From a virus, in IMG/VR virus record IMGVR_UViG_3300009180_000152, positions 1 through 29,860 of that record: DNA of 29,860 nucleotides; one strand, 5' to 3'. The notes beneath the pieces are model-generated. The model made no database searches. It was not told the origin of the DNA and saw nothing but the letters and a program-made list of their open reading frames with translations. The translations under genes and the position numbers were made by a program. Below are positions 21,270 through 27,702 of the stretch, piece after piece. The number at the start of each line of letters is the position of its first letter. The first letter of the stretch is position 1.

Positions 21270-21463
21270 AGTGGCTACAAGAAACCACAGACTGGGGTGA
21301 TCACAACACTCCAAACCATATCTACTGCCTGGACGACAAGCAGGAGAACATGCTGGCCTACATTCGTATGCCTATAGTAGAGCCTAAGGTGTTCTCTAAG
21401 CCAATCCGCTTTGATAAACGGGGACGGACCTTTGTGGCAGTAAAACAACAAAAGAAACCCTAG
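21266..21463 (+). CDS. small conserved phage protein, unknown function
   Basis: This 65-residue protein begins MKWLQETTDWGDHNTPNHIY and ends with a pattern (FSKPIRFDKRGRTFVAV) that I recall from short phage hypothetical proteins. A beta-rich fold is likely. It is translated from the ATGA overlap with the upstream gene. The next promoter begins four bases after its stop. Function unknown. Confidence 0.65.
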   Translation: MKWLQETTDWGDHNTPNHIYCLDDKQENMLAYIRMPIVEPKVFSKPIRFDKRGRTFVAVKQQKKP

Positions 21464-21466
21464 TGG

Positions 21467-21495
21467 TTGACAGGTTTTACCAAAGACGCTATAAT
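21467..21495 (+). promoter_or_regulatory. sigma-70 promoter with GGTTTTACC spacer box
   Basis: TTGACA (21467-21472), 17-base spacer, TATAAT (21490-21495). The box is in reverse orientation (GGTTTTACC, 21473-21481) and directly next to the -35. Confidence 0.85.
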
Positions 21496-21523
21496 ATATA
21501 CTTAAACACACACAGGAGCATAT

Positions 21524-21790
21524 ATGAATATTTCAACACTAGAACAATATGTAGAGCATAAGAATCGCTGGCGTGCCATTTTTAATCAGAAGCCGTTGAG
21601 CCTGTTGAACGCACGAGATCGTCAGGATATCGCTAACGGTTTAGACAGCGAACTGAGCCCAGAGAATTTGACTTGTGACGGTGAAGTGCGTGGGCAAGCC
21701 CTGCGTGACAAACAGCGTTACCTTTTCCGTTGTGCAGAAGAGTTGATCAGTATCGACCCTACTGTTTCTTTTTACGAACTTTCTATCTAA
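21524..21790 (+). CDS. small helical phage protein, unknown function
   Basis: This 88-residue protein is mostly helical and charged (LEQYVEHKNRWRAIFNQ, then RDRQDIANGLDSEL, then RGQALRDKQRYLFRCAEEL). No membrane segment or known motif is seen. It heads an operon of four genes that includes the Api92-like protein and the second SleB-type hydrolase. ACAGGAGC precedes the ATG. A regulatory or host-takeover role is possible but unsupported. Confidence 0.6.
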   Translation: MNISTLEQYVEHKNRWRAIFNQKPLSLLNARDRQDIANGLDSELSPENLTCDGEVRGQALRDKQRYLFRCAEELISIDPTVSFYELSI

Positions 21791-21799
21791 GGAGCCGCT

Positions 21800-22429
21800 A
21801 TGCCTAATTGGTGCAACAACTATCTCGAACTAGAACACGACGACCCTGCAATGATTGAGCGGGCCAAGACAGCCTTTACCAATGGTAAACTCTTAGAAGA
21901 GTTCTGCCCAGTGCCAGCAAGCCTACATATCGTAGCAGGTTGCGTAGGTGACGAGAATGACCCTGCACAGAAGAAACTGGAAGAGGATACAGCCCGGAAC
22001 ATAGAGGTGCATGGCTATGCCAACTGGTATGACTACTGCGTCAACGAGTGGGGAACCAAGTGGGATGTAGGCGGAGATGGTCAGGCTAGCCAGGACAGCC
22101 CTACCGACCTCCAATTGAACTTTGATTCAGCCTGGGCACCACCCATTGCGGCCATGGAGAAGTTTATGGATCTTGGCTTCCGAGTCAAGTTGATCTATTG
22201 GGAATCGGGTATGTGTTACTGCGGCATCTTTGATGAGAATGGTGATGACTACTTGGACTACACTGATATGACGGCAGATGAAGTAGATAAAGCCATTAAT
22301 GATGAAGTTGACGAGTGCATGTGCATCGTAGAGAACCTGCGTATGTGGGAAGAAGAGAACGAGGAAGAGGAAGAACTCTACACTTGGGTTAAAGAAGGCG
22401 CAGAGGAGTCAAAAGATGGCACCAAGTGA
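21800..22429 (+). CDS. Api92-like (MPNWCNN) phage protein
   Basis: The 209-residue protein starts MPNWCNNYLELEHDDP, the hallmark opening of the Api92-like / DUF1281 group, which has a ferredoxin-like N-terminal domain. The centre holds NEWGTKWDVGG and an SAWAPPIAAMEKFMDLGF segment typical of the group. The C-terminal 50 residues are strongly acidic (EEENEEEEELY). Found on phages and plasmids; function, to my knowledge, not defined. AAGGAGCC lies before the ATG. Its stop lies 14 bases inside the next small gene. Confidence 0.8.
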   Translation: MPNWCNNYLELEHDDPAMIERAKTAFTNGKLLEEFCPVPASLHIVAGCVGDENDPAQKKLEEDTARNIEVHGYANWYDYCVNEWGTKWDVGGDGQASQDSPTDLQLNFDSAWAPPIAAMEKFMDLGFRVKLIYWESGMCYCGIFDENGDDYLDYTDMTADEVDKAINDEVDECMCIVENLRMWEEENEEEEELYTWVKEGAEESKDGTK

Positions 22430-22556
22430 AAACTTTTGGGCATGGCTTGAATCCTGCCCTGTGCGTTACGAAGTTGATAGCCTACAGGGCTTTGACGGAG
22501 TAAGTGTAGCATTTTATCCCCCCATCGAAGAAGAGGATGAAGATGGCGAGTCTTAA
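22416..22556 (+). CDS. 46-residue small protein between Api92-like and hydrolase genes
   Basis: The ATG at 22416 lies within the end of the Api92-like gene, and the stop at 22556 lies within the next one. It encodes MAPSENFWAWLESCPVRYEV..., a Trp-rich helix, a beta segment (GVSVAFYPP) and an acidic tail. Overlaps on both sides and the lack of another gene here support it. Similar short proteins with a helix-then-strand pattern recur in early phage operons. No function known. Confidence 0.5.
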   Translation: MAPSENFWAWLESCPVRYEVDSLQGFDGVSVAFYPPIEEEDEDGES

Positions 22557-23073
22557 GACCTGGGCTACAGGGACGGCTATTGTAGCCGTCCTTGGTTTCC
22601 AACAACTAGAGATACAGGTGGTACATGATGACGTTCAAGAGATCAAACAGTTCCTGGTTCGAACCCCTGAGCGCCTCAAGTATACTACAGCAGACGCCCA
22701 ATGTCTGGCCAAGAACATCTATCACGAGGCAGGGGTGGAACCCATTGAAGGCAAGTTCGCTGTCGCCCAAGTCACCCTCAACCGACTCAAGCAGGGTCAT
22801 TGGGGTAACTCAATCTGCGATGTGGTCTACTCGAAAGCCCAGTTCTCATGGACGCTGAACAAGCGAAAGGTCCGGGAACAGCCGAAGGGCGAGCTCTGGG
22901 CTGAGAGTCAAGCGGTAGCAAGAACCGTGCTAGATAAGGGCGTTCGTGTTCCCTCATTAGCCCAAAGCACCTACTACCATGCGGACTATGTCAAACCTCT
23001 GTGGTCCAAGAGTGTTGTGAAAATACAACAGATTGGCCAGCACATATTCTACAAGAAGCCTACTAACTTGTAG
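22543..23073 (+). CDS. second SleB-type cell wall hydrolase, membrane-anchored
   Basis: From ATG 22543 (AGAGG six bases upstream) the protein has 176 residues. A short N-terminal hydrophobic segment (TGTAIVAVLGF, about 9-19) could be a signal anchor. The SleB core begins at CLAKNIYHEAGVEPIEGKFA with E62 as catalytic glutamate, then VAQVTLNR, AQFSWT and STYYHADYVKPLW near the end. It resembles the protein at 13736-14410 but lacks a long signal peptide and about 25 internal residues. It sits in an early-type operon, unlike a normal lysis gene. Peptidoglycan cleavage is likely; its timing is unclear. Confidence 0.8.
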   Translation: MASLKTWATGTAIVAVLGFQQLEIQVVHDDVQEIKQFLVRTPERLKYTTADAQCLAKNIYHEAGVEPIEGKFAVAQVTLNRLKQGHWGNSICDVVYSKAQFSWTLNKRKVREQPKGELWAESQAVARTVLDKGVRVPSLAQSTYYHADYVKPLWSKSVVKIQQIGQHIFYKKPTNL

Positions 23074-23082
23074 GGTCTTTGG

Positions 23083-23111
23083 TTGACAGGTTTTTCCTTT
23101 TGTGTTATACT
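23083..23111 (+). promoter_or_regulatory. sigma-70 promoter with variant spacer box
   Basis: TTGACA (23083-23088), 17-base spacer, TATACT (23106-23111). GGTTTTTCC at 23089-23097 differs from GGTTTTACC by one base. Preceded by AGGGTCTTT. Confidence 0.8.
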
Positions 23112-23138
23112 ACACACTTAAACACTAAAGGAGCAAAC

Positions 23139-23366
23139 ATGCAAACAAATTGCACAGCACTTGCAAAAGTTACAGTTAACAAACGTCTAAACACTTTTCG
23201 CATTGTGTTTACTTTCGATGCACATAATAAAATTACAGTACGCAATGCCGCCCTTGTAACAGGAGACATTTGTAGCATAAACTACAAACACGCAGATTTA
23301 GAAATAGAAAAAGCAATTAACAAAGCAAAAGCGGTGTTGCGTACAAACAACATTGTAATGCTTTAA
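23139..23366 (+). CDS. small phage protein, unknown function
   Basis: This 75-residue protein starts at ATG 23139 behind AAAGGAGC. It looks like a beta-rich domain (ALAKVTVNKRLNTFRIVFTF, then ITVRNAALVTGDICSI) ending in a helix (LEIEKAINKAKAVL). The codon choice is unusual, favouring GCA, ACA and AAC. It is the first of six genes in a block (23.1-25.3 kb) with this codon style and no GATC sites. No homologue recognised. Confidence 0.6.
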   Translation: MQTNCTALAKVTVNKRLNTFRIVFTFDAHNKITVRNAALVTGDICSINYKHADLEIEKAINKAKAVLRTNNIVML

Positions 23367-23371
23367 AAATA

Positions 23372-23399
23372 GCCCGCCATTTGTGCGGGTTTCTCTTTT
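23372..23399 (+). terminator. rho-independent terminator
   Basis: CCCGC (23373-23377) pairs with GCGGG (23385-23389), followed by TTTCTCTTTT. It overlaps the -35 region of the next promoter. Confidence 0.7.
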
Positions 23400-23409
23400 A
23401 TGTTATAAT
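23381..23409 (+). promoter_or_regulatory. sigma-70 promoter with poor -35
   Basis: TTGTGC (23381-23386), 17-base spacer, TATAAT (23404-23409). No GGTAAAACC box. The -35 is inside the terminator stem. The leader (ACACTTACACTAAACAGGAGC) matches the other cassettes. Confidence 0.55.
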
Positions 23410-23436
23410 ACACACTTACACTAAACAGGAGCACCT

Positions 23437-23736
23437 ATGCGTAAAGTTACAGCAGTACATTTTTTAAAACTACAGCGTTTAATGCTTAAAACTACAGAGG
23501 ACTATATTAATACTTTTGTTACTGATGGAGACGACAGTAGCAGTTTAAGTATGTACGCAGACGACGTTGCGTACAATATTAATGCTTTAGTTGCATTTAA
23601 TAAAAACAAAGACGCACAAGCGTTACACAATAGTATTATGTATCAGGACACCCTAGTACGCGAGTATTACATTAGTGTATTGCGCTACATTGAAAATAAT
23701 AAGTTAATTAATAGCAATATGTTTTGTTGCACATAA
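23437..23736 (+). CDS. small helical phage protein, unknown function
   Basis: This 99-residue protein is almost wholly helical (VHFLKLQRLMLKTTEDYIN, then YADDVAYNINALVAFNKN, then VREYYISVLRYIENN). It ends in NMFCCT. No membrane segment is present. CAGGAGC lies seven bases before the ATG. It belongs to the compositionally distinct block and has its own promoter and terminator, a monocistronic cassette. Function unknown. Confidence 0.6.
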   Translation: MRKVTAVHFLKLQRLMLKTTEDYINTFVTDGDDSSSLSMYADDVAYNINALVAFNKNKDAQALHNSIMYQDTLVREYYISVLRYIENNKLINSNMFCCT

Positions 23737-23742
23737 CCCTAC

Positions 23743-23761
23743 AGCCCGTAAGGGCTTTTTA
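23743..23761 (+). terminator. rho-independent terminator
   Basis: AGCCC (23743-23747), loop GTAA, GGGCT (23752-23756) and a T run. It follows the stop codon of the upstream gene by seven bases. Confidence 0.8.
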
Positions 23762-23769
23762 TAACGTAT

Positions 23770-23798
23770 TTGACATTTTGGGCTAATTGCGTTATAAT
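23770..23798 (+). promoter_or_regulatory. sigma-70 promoter with TTTTGGGC spacer
   Basis: TTGACA (23770-23775), 17-base spacer TTTTGGGCTAATTGCGT, TATAAT (23793-23798). It lacks GGTAAAACC. The spacer nearly equals that at 24123-24139. Confidence 0.85.
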
Positions 23799-23818
23799 AA
23801 GTTTTTAAGGAGCAGTAG

Positions 23819-24097
23819 ATGAGTTGGAACAGTTTTATTAAACAAGTAGCAGAAGACAAAGCAAATGCACTTGTATTTGGTGGGGGTACCCGCATTTCCG
23901 GCCCCGCACAACATGCGTATATAAAATACGGCAAGGGATTACTTGCATTGCACAATGCACTAGACAAAGCCATGCCCGCCGCTATTGCAAAAGCAAAAGC
24001 ACAAAAAAATGCAACATACATTGCACACTTAGAAAAGCAGGGCTACAAAGTGCTAACAAGTGCAGAGGTTGCGGAACTAGAAACCCTGCCAGCGTAA
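23819..24097 (+). CDS. small phage protein, unknown function
   Basis: This 92-residue protein is helical and basic in its second half (KALAxxx-type pattern: HNALDKAMPAAIAKAKAQKN) after a glycine-rich FGGGTRISGPAQHAY turn. No known motif is recognised. AAGGAGCAG precedes the ATG. Codon use favours GCA and ACA, as in its neighbours. Monocistronic cassette. Confidence 0.6.
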   Translation: MSWNSFIKQVAEDKANALVFGGGTRISGPAQHAYIKYGKGLLALHNALDKAMPAAIAKAKAQKNATYIAHLEKQGYKVLTSAEVAELETLPA

Positions 24098-24116
24098 GGG
24101 TTAATACATAGCGCAT

Positions 24117-24145
24117 TTGACATTTTGGGCTAAGTGCGCTATAAT
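24117..24145 (+). promoter_or_regulatory. sigma-70 promoter with TTTTGGGC spacer
   Basis: TTGACA (24117-24122), 17-base spacer, TATAAT (24140-24145). The sequence from two bases before the -35 to the -10 differs from that of the 23770 promoter at only a few spacer bases. Confidence 0.85.
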
Positions 24146-24170
24146 TAACACTTAGCAACAAAGGAACACA

Positions 24171-24437
24171 ATGCAGTTTAACACAAAGCAAATACGTGCA
24201 TTAGCACGTAACGTATCTAACGTAAGCGCAAGTTATACGGACAGGACAACTAAAAACAAAGCAAGCAAAAGACGTAGTGTAGTGTTTTGTTTTAGCAATG
24301 CACAGGATGCGGACACGTTAGCAAACTACTTACGTGCTACTTGTGCAAACGAAGTAACACAGACTTGTGTTGCTAGAGATTACATAACACGCACATTTGG
24401 CGGAACGTATGTACGTGTAAAAGCAGACTTAGCATAA
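24171..24437 (+). CDS. small basic phage protein, unknown function
   Basis: This 88-residue protein is basic and begins MQFNTKQIRALARNVSN. It continues with KNKASKRRSVVFCFSN and a helix (DADTLANYLRATCANE), then a strand pattern (GGTYVRVKADLA). It could bind nucleic acid, judging by charge only. AAAGGAAC precedes the ATG. First of three genes in this cassette (24171, 24448, 24610). Confidence 0.6.
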   Translation: MQFNTKQIRALARNVSNVSASYTDRTTKNKASKRRSVVFCFSNAQDADTLANYLRATCANEVTQTCVARDYITRTFGGTYVRVKADLA

Positions 24438-24447
24438 GGAGTACACA

Positions 24448-24609
24448 ATGCAGACATTTGTATACAAACAAACACAAACACATTATTTGCACGTAGAGGC
24501 AGAAACGCAGGAGCAAGCGAAAGCGATTGCAGACGAGGTAGAAGTATATGCAGACAATGTGTATGCAACGGAATTAAACGGCTGGGAATTAACAGAGGGA
24601 GAAGTATAA
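24448..24609 (+). CDS. 53-residue phage protein, unknown function
   Basis: The ATG at 24448 follows AAGGAGTAC. The product begins MQTFVYKQTQTHYLHVEAET, a strand pattern, followed by a helix (QEQAKAIADEV) and a final strand and acidic tail (NGWELTEGEV). This beta-alpha-beta pattern is common in small phage proteins of unknown role. The stop is directly followed by the next ATG (24610). Codon use matches the block. Confidence 0.6.
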   Translation: MQTFVYKQTQTHYLHVEAETQEQAKAIADEVEVYADNVYATELNGWELTEGEV

Positions 24610-24798
24610 ATGAGTAACATAAGCAAAGCACAAAAATTGCAAGAGGCAATTGCACTATTGATGGACGCAGACAACTGTATGCAAACAGCATTAGGCGACA
24701 CAGAGGACTGCTACGAGTTGCACAATGCACTAGAGGACATACAGGACACACTGAGGGGCTTTGCAGAGCAACTAGTGGAAATGCAAATAACTGACTAG
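24610..24798 (+). CDS. small acidic helical protein, unknown function
   Basis: This 62-residue protein is acidic and fully helical (AQKLQEAIALLMDADNCMQTAL, split by a turn, then YELHNALEDIQDTLRGFAEQ). Two cysteines lie at the turn. Its pattern resembles the 69-residue protein at 18951-19160, which may be a related small helical protein. The ATG follows the previous stop without a gap; GAGGGAGAAG provides a binding site. Function unknown. Confidence 0.6.
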   Translation: MSNISKAQKLQEAIALLMDADNCMQTALGDTEDCYELHNALEDIQDTLRGFAEQLVEMQITD

Positions 24799-24822
24799 CG
24801 TGTAGGGTTATTGCACAGTAGG

Positions 24823-24851
24823 TTGACGTTTTGGACAGACTGTGCTATAAT
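24823..24851 (+). promoter_or_regulatory. sigma-70 promoter with TTTTGGAC spacer
   Basis: TTGACG (24823-24828), 17-base spacer beginning TTTTGGACAG, TATAAT (24846-24851). A variant of the TTTTGGGC class. Confidence 0.8.
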
Positions 24852-24882
24852 ACATTTTTAACAAGCAATAGGAGCGAAAACT

Positions 24883-25266
24883 ATGCAAGCAACGACATTT
24901 AACGTAAGCGACAAATTAACTTTTGTAAGCAAAGAAGTTGAGGACGACACTACTAACACAGAGTACAAGTGCAATGTAGAAGTGCAACTAGCAGGCGACA
25001 GCATATGGGACTGCGAGCTAGAGACAGTTACAGTTACAAGCATACACATTAGCGAGACAGACTACGGCGATGGCAGTGGCGACACTAGCATACACATTGC
25101 AGTTTGCTATAACGTAGACGGTGTAGACGGCAGTGAAGTAGAGGGGAGCTGGCGTATGTATACGGACAGCGGTTTTAGCGATGCGATTAGTGCTTTGCTG
25201 GGGACAGACGTTAGCTTTACAGAACAAGGTATGCAAGACGACGGCTACGCGAGTATGGAGTTGTAA
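24883..25266 (+). CDS. acidic beta-rich phage protein, unknown function
   Basis: This 127-residue protein is very acidic and mostly beta strand (ATTFNVSDKLTFVSKEV, VTVTSIHISETDYGDGSG, TSIHIAVCYNVDGVDG), with a final helix (FSDAISALLG). It has three cysteines. No signal or membrane segment. AGGAGCG precedes the ATG. The acidity could mark a nucleic-acid mimic that blocks a host protein, but that is speculation from charge alone. Last gene of the unusual codon block. Confidence 0.6.
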   Translation: MQATTFNVSDKLTFVSKEVEDDTTNTEYKCNVEVQLAGDSIWDCELETVTVTSIHISETDYGDGSGDTSIHIAVCYNVDGVDGSEVEGSWRMYTDSGFSDAISALLGTDVSFTEQGMQDDGYASMEL

Positions 25267-25275
25267 TTACGCAAC

Positions 25276-25304
25276 AAAGACCCTGCGCACAGTAGGGTCT
25301 TTGG
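25276..25304 (+). terminator. rho-independent terminator
   Basis: AAAGACCCT (25276-25284) and AGGGTCTTT (25294-25302) form a nine-pair stem with A and T flanks, so it may work in both directions. The -35 box of the next promoter starts two bases later. Confidence 0.75.
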
Positions 25305-25333
25305 TTGACAAATGGTAAAACCTGTGTTACAAT
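25305..25333 (+). promoter_or_regulatory. sigma-70 promoter with GGTAAAACC spacer box
   Basis: TTGACA (25305-25310), 17-base spacer, TACAAT (25328-25333), box at 25314-25322. Confidence 0.85.
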
Positions 25334-25362
25334 GTTTACATAGACACTAAGAAGGAGCTATT

Positions 25363-25602
25363 ATGTTAGTAAGAGATTTAATTGAACTGCTAGAGGGTTA
25401 CGACGCAGACATGGAAGTCCACTATGCATACAACTATGGCGATCACTGGCGCACAGAAGTTGCCCCTAAGGTAGGCGATGTGCGTGAGGGTGTTGTAGAG
25501 TTTAGCGAGTACCACCGCATGGACAAAGTAGCTAACGAGGACTACGACGATGAAGACGAGGGTGTTGTAGAATCACAACGCCGGGTAGTCTTGCTCGGTT
25601 GA
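25363..25602 (+). CDS. small conserved phage protein, unknown function
   Basis: This 79-residue protein begins MLVRDLIELLEGYDADMEVHYAY, an opening I recall from many short phage proteins of the style M-V-DLI-L---DPD-EV. It continues with an acidic stretch (ANEDYDDEDEG) and ends in RRVVLLG. Function unknown. GAAGGAGC precedes the ATG. The TGA (25600-25602) lies inside the -35 box of the next promoter. Confidence 0.65.
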   Translation: MLVRDLIELLEGYDADMEVHYAYNYGDHWRTEVAPKVGDVREGVVEFSEYHRMDKVANEDYDDEDEGVVESQRRVVLLG

Positions 25603-25627
25603 CATTTGGTAAAACCTGTGCTATAAT
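25599..25627 (+). promoter_or_regulatory. sigma-70 promoter with GGTAAAACC spacer box
   Basis: TTGACA (25599-25604), 17-base spacer, TATAAT (25622-25627), box at 25608-25616. The -35 box contains a stop codon. The leader matches that of 21008-21062 closely. Confidence 0.9.
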
Positions 25628-25654
25628 ATACACATACACTAAGGAGAGCGACAC

Positions 25655-25852
25655 ATGTACAACATCGTAAACAACCCAATCCCACGTAGCGGACTCTTTG
25701 CAACTAAGACGCTTGCAGAGATACAGGCATACATTGAGATGATGCCCACAGAGGCCAAAGCTACTGCATACCTCATCATGCAATTCACGCTCAATAGCTG
25801 TCACCAAATTGTTGAAGACGAGATCCTCAGCAAAGAGATCTTTGCACAATAG
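25655..25852 (+). CDS. small phage protein, unknown function
   Basis: This 65-residue protein reads MYNIVNNPIPRSGLFATKTL, then a long helix (LAEIQAYIEMMPTEAKATAYL) and another (LNSCHQIVEDEIL). It is probably a helical bundle. No motif is known. AAGGAGAG lies ahead of the ATG. Monocistronic early cassette. Confidence 0.6.
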   Translation: MYNIVNNPIPRSGLFATKTLAEIQAYIEMMPTEAKATAYLIMQFTLNSCHQIVEDEILSKEIFAQ

Positions 25853-25855
25853 GGG

Positions 25856-25884
25856 TTGACAAGATTGGTAAAACCTGTTATACT
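25856..25884 (+). promoter_or_regulatory. sigma-70 promoter with GGTAAAACC spacer box
   Basis: TTGACA (25856-25861), 17-base spacer, TATACT (25879-25884), box at 25867-25875. Confidence 0.85.
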
Positions 25885-25911
25885 ACACACTTAAACACTT
25901 AGGAGAGCAAC

Positions 25912-26256
25912 ATGGGATTTTTTACAGACGCAGACTTCGACAGCACACTGGATATGATTGACGCTGTCAACGAGGTAGTGGAGCGCAACATTCGCAACAA
26001 CTTCGAGCAGGTGCCTGCAAGTGACATTGGCTTAGACATCCGTTGCGGTCGTGTAATGATTGACGTTAACGACCAAGTCATTGCCGTGCCTAATCATAAC
26101 ATCCGAAGCATTGATTACTACGGTGGCTTCGAGTATGTCAAAGAAGGCGAAGGTCGTGTTACTGTAGGCGACTACACTTTCTTTACCGCAGACAACGACC
26201 GTATCAACGATTGCTTTGACGCACTGAACGACAAGGTCGAGGAGGACGCAGAATGA
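25912..26256 (+). CDS. small acidic phage protein, unknown function
   Basis: This 114-residue protein has a helical N-terminus (STLDMIDAVNEVVERNIRNNF) followed by strands (IGLDIRCGRVMIDVNDQVIAV, then RSIDYYGGFEYV, then RVTVGDYTFFTAD) and an acidic terminal helix (INDCFDALNDKVEEDAE). No known motif is recognised. TTAGGAGAGC precedes the ATG. Its TGA overlaps the next ATG by four bases, so the two products may act together. Confidence 0.6.
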   Translation: MGFFTDADFDSTLDMIDAVNEVVERNIRNNFEQVPASDIGLDIRCGRVMIDVNDQVIAVPNHNIRSIDYYGGFEYVKEGEGRVTVGDYTFFTADNDRINDCFDALNDKVEEDAE

Positions 26257-26468
26257 AAGCAATAGTTGAGGGCCAAGAGGTCACTATTGGAGATGTCGTA
26301 GGCTTTAAGTCAGACATCGAGCAGTCGGGTGTGATTGTAGAGATCAAGAAGACTGTATCCTTTGGGGTTAGTCTTGTGCTAGAGAACAAGCATGGGTTCT
26401 CAGGGGACTACATCGGTGGGGACACAATAACCACACAGTTAGCCAGGGATTGCTGGATCGATGGTTGA
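26253..26468 (+). CDS. small SH3/KOW-like beta protein (tentative)
   Basis: This 71-residue protein is almost entirely beta (KAIVEGQEVTIGDVVGFKS, then SGVIVEIKKTVSFGVSLVLEN). The turn pattern G-D-V-V-G-F and VIVEI resembles KOW or SH3-like barrels. No specific family is recognised. It is co-translated with the upstream gene by ATGA overlap. The TGA stop (26466-26468) lies inside the -35 box of the next promoter. Confidence 0.6.
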   Translation: MKAIVEGQEVTIGDVVGFKSDIEQSGVIVEIKKTVSFGVSLVLENKHGFSGDYIGGDTITTQLARDCWIDG

Positions 26469-26493
26469 CAAACTGGTAAATTGGTGCTATACT
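26465..26493 (+). promoter_or_regulatory. sigma-70 promoter with variant spacer box
   Basis: TTGACA (26465-26470), 17-base spacer with GGTAAATTGG (26475-26484), TATACT (26488-26493). The box keeps the GGTAAA half only. The -35 contains a stop codon. Confidence 0.8.
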
Positions 26494-26521
26494 ACACACT
26501 TAAACACTACAGGAGCGAACA

Positions 26522-26920
26522 ATGAAGCTGACAATCCGAAAGACCGTTGAGGTGACTCCTTGTACTTACAAACAGATGTGCCGAGCTATCAGCCACGGTA
26601 GTTGGGATCCGGGTTGGGATCCTGTTGTGATGCGTAGAATGAAGATGAGCAAGGCTCGCCTCTACGCCCTATTGCTCAACGATGCAGAGGGAGAGGCACA
26701 CTTCAACAAGATGATGAAGAAGACCTTGAAGGGTGCTGAGAACACCTGGGAGGTAGAGAATCCCGAGTACTTCCGCTATACTTGGATGTGGGCCCTGCCC
26801 AAGAAGCACTGGCATGCTCAGTGGATGGAAGAGTACTTGGAGGCTGAAGAAGCCTACTGGGAAGAGTGCGATCGCAAGAACTTTCCAGAGGACTTTTTGG
26901 AAGACGAAGAAACTGCATAG
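26522..26920 (+). CDS. Trp-rich acidic phage protein, unknown function
   Basis: This 132-residue protein has a basic first half (VEVTPCTYKQMCRAISHGSW, then VVMRRMKMSKARLYALLLN). An unusually Trp and Glu-rich second half follows (FRYTWMWALPKKHWHAQWMEEY, split at PKK, then EEAYWEECDRKNFPEDFLEDEE). No known family is recognised. ACAGGAGCG precedes the ATG. The codon style is back to that of the wider early region (many CTC, AAG). Function unknown. Confidence 0.6.
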   Translation: MKLTIRKTVEVTPCTYKQMCRAISHGSWDPGWDPVVMRRMKMSKARLYALLLNDAEGEAHFNKMMKKTLKGAENTWEVENPEYFRYTWMWALPKKHWHAQWMEEYLEAEEAYWEECDRKNFPEDFLEDEETA

Positions 26921-26945
26921 GCAGTAGGGTTATTAATAACACCGG

Positions 26946-26974
26946 TTGACAAAACCAAAGTTTGATGCTATACT
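26946..26974 (+). promoter_or_regulatory. sigma-70 promoter with distinct spacer
   Basis: TTGACA (26946-26951), 17-base spacer AAACCAAAGTTTGATGC, TATACT (26969-26974). The spacer holds AAAC/GTTT around CAAA, a different symmetric element. Confidence 0.8.
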
Positions 26975-27001
26975 ATACACTTAAACACTAAAGGAGCTGA
27001 A

Positions 27002-27490
27002 ATGGGTACACGTTCAATGATTGGTATTGAGAATCCAAATACCAAAGTAGTCAAAGCAATCTACTGCCACTGGGATGGTTACTTGGAGCACAACGGTGCT
27101 ATCCTCAACGAGCACTATGCTTCAAGCCCTAAGGTCAACAACTTGATTGCGCTAGGTGACTTGAGTTCCTTGCGAGCTGAGATTGGTGAGAAGCACGCCT
27201 TTAGCCAGTTTGACTTGCCTAAAGACGAAGTCGAAGCGTTCAAACTGTTGACTGAGAATATGTGTACGTTCTACGGACGCGACAGAGGTGAGACTGCTCC
27301 GTACAAACGATTTGACACAGCCAAAGAGGCAGTGACACATTACGATCACTGCGGTGCTGAGTACTTCTACTTGTTCCGCTACGATGAAGATCAGCAAGCA
27401 GGCAAGTGGTTCTACAAGAAGGGTCCTGCTGGCGCTTGGAAGCGTTTGGCAACTGCGTTGTCTAAAGTTAAAGAAGAGGAGTTCGCATGA
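27002..27490 (+). CDS. conserved phage protein (MGTRSMIG type), unknown function
   Basis: This 162-residue protein starts MGTRSMIGIENPNTKVVKAI, an opening I recall from many phage genomes. IYCHWDGYLEHNGAIL follows, with C and H residues that could bind metal, then FYGRDRGETAPYKRF and YFYLFRYDEDQQAGKWFYKK. The family has no role known to me. AAGGAGCTG precedes the ATG. Its stop overlaps the next ATG by four bases. First of a four-gene cassette. Confidence 0.75.
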   Translation: MGTRSMIGIENPNTKVVKAIYCHWDGYLEHNGAILNEHYASSPKVNNLIALGDLSSLRAEIGEKHAFSQFDLPKDEVEAFKLLTENMCTFYGRDRGETAPYKRFDTAKEAVTHYDHCGAEYFYLFRYDEDQQAGKWFYKKGPAGAWKRLATALSKVKEEEFA

Positions 27491-27702
27491 AGAAGGTAAT
27501 TGTACGCACACACCTTTACCAAGAACTTGAAGTGCCTGACAGCTGGGATCGATACGATGTGTACGACTTCCTAGCTGAGAACCAGAGCTTCCGTACTGCG
27601 TTCCAGGGTGTCAGCAACGAAGATCAGACAGCCCGAATCATTGACTTGGGCGTCACAGAAGAAACAGTAACTGAAATGGGCGAGGAGGCCTTTGATGACT
27701 GA
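27487..27702 (+). CDS. small acidic phage protein, unknown function
   Basis: This 71-residue protein begins MKKVIVRTHLYQELEVPDSW, followed by helical and acidic segments (YDVYDFLAENQSFRTAFQ, then EETVTEMGEEAFDD). It is co-translated with the MGTRSMIG-type gene through ATGA. No known motif. It may work with that protein. Its TGA at 27700-27702 lies within the next short frame. Confidence 0.6.
   Translation: MKKVIVRTHLYQELEVPDSWDRYDVYDFLAENQSFRTAFQGVSNEDQTARIIDLGVTEETVTEMGEEAFDD

Noticed and set aside
24380-24751. Minus-strand Leu/Ser/Pro-rich frame
   Set aside because: It overlaps three plus-strand genes with good binding sites and arises from the GCA/ACA-rich codons of that block.
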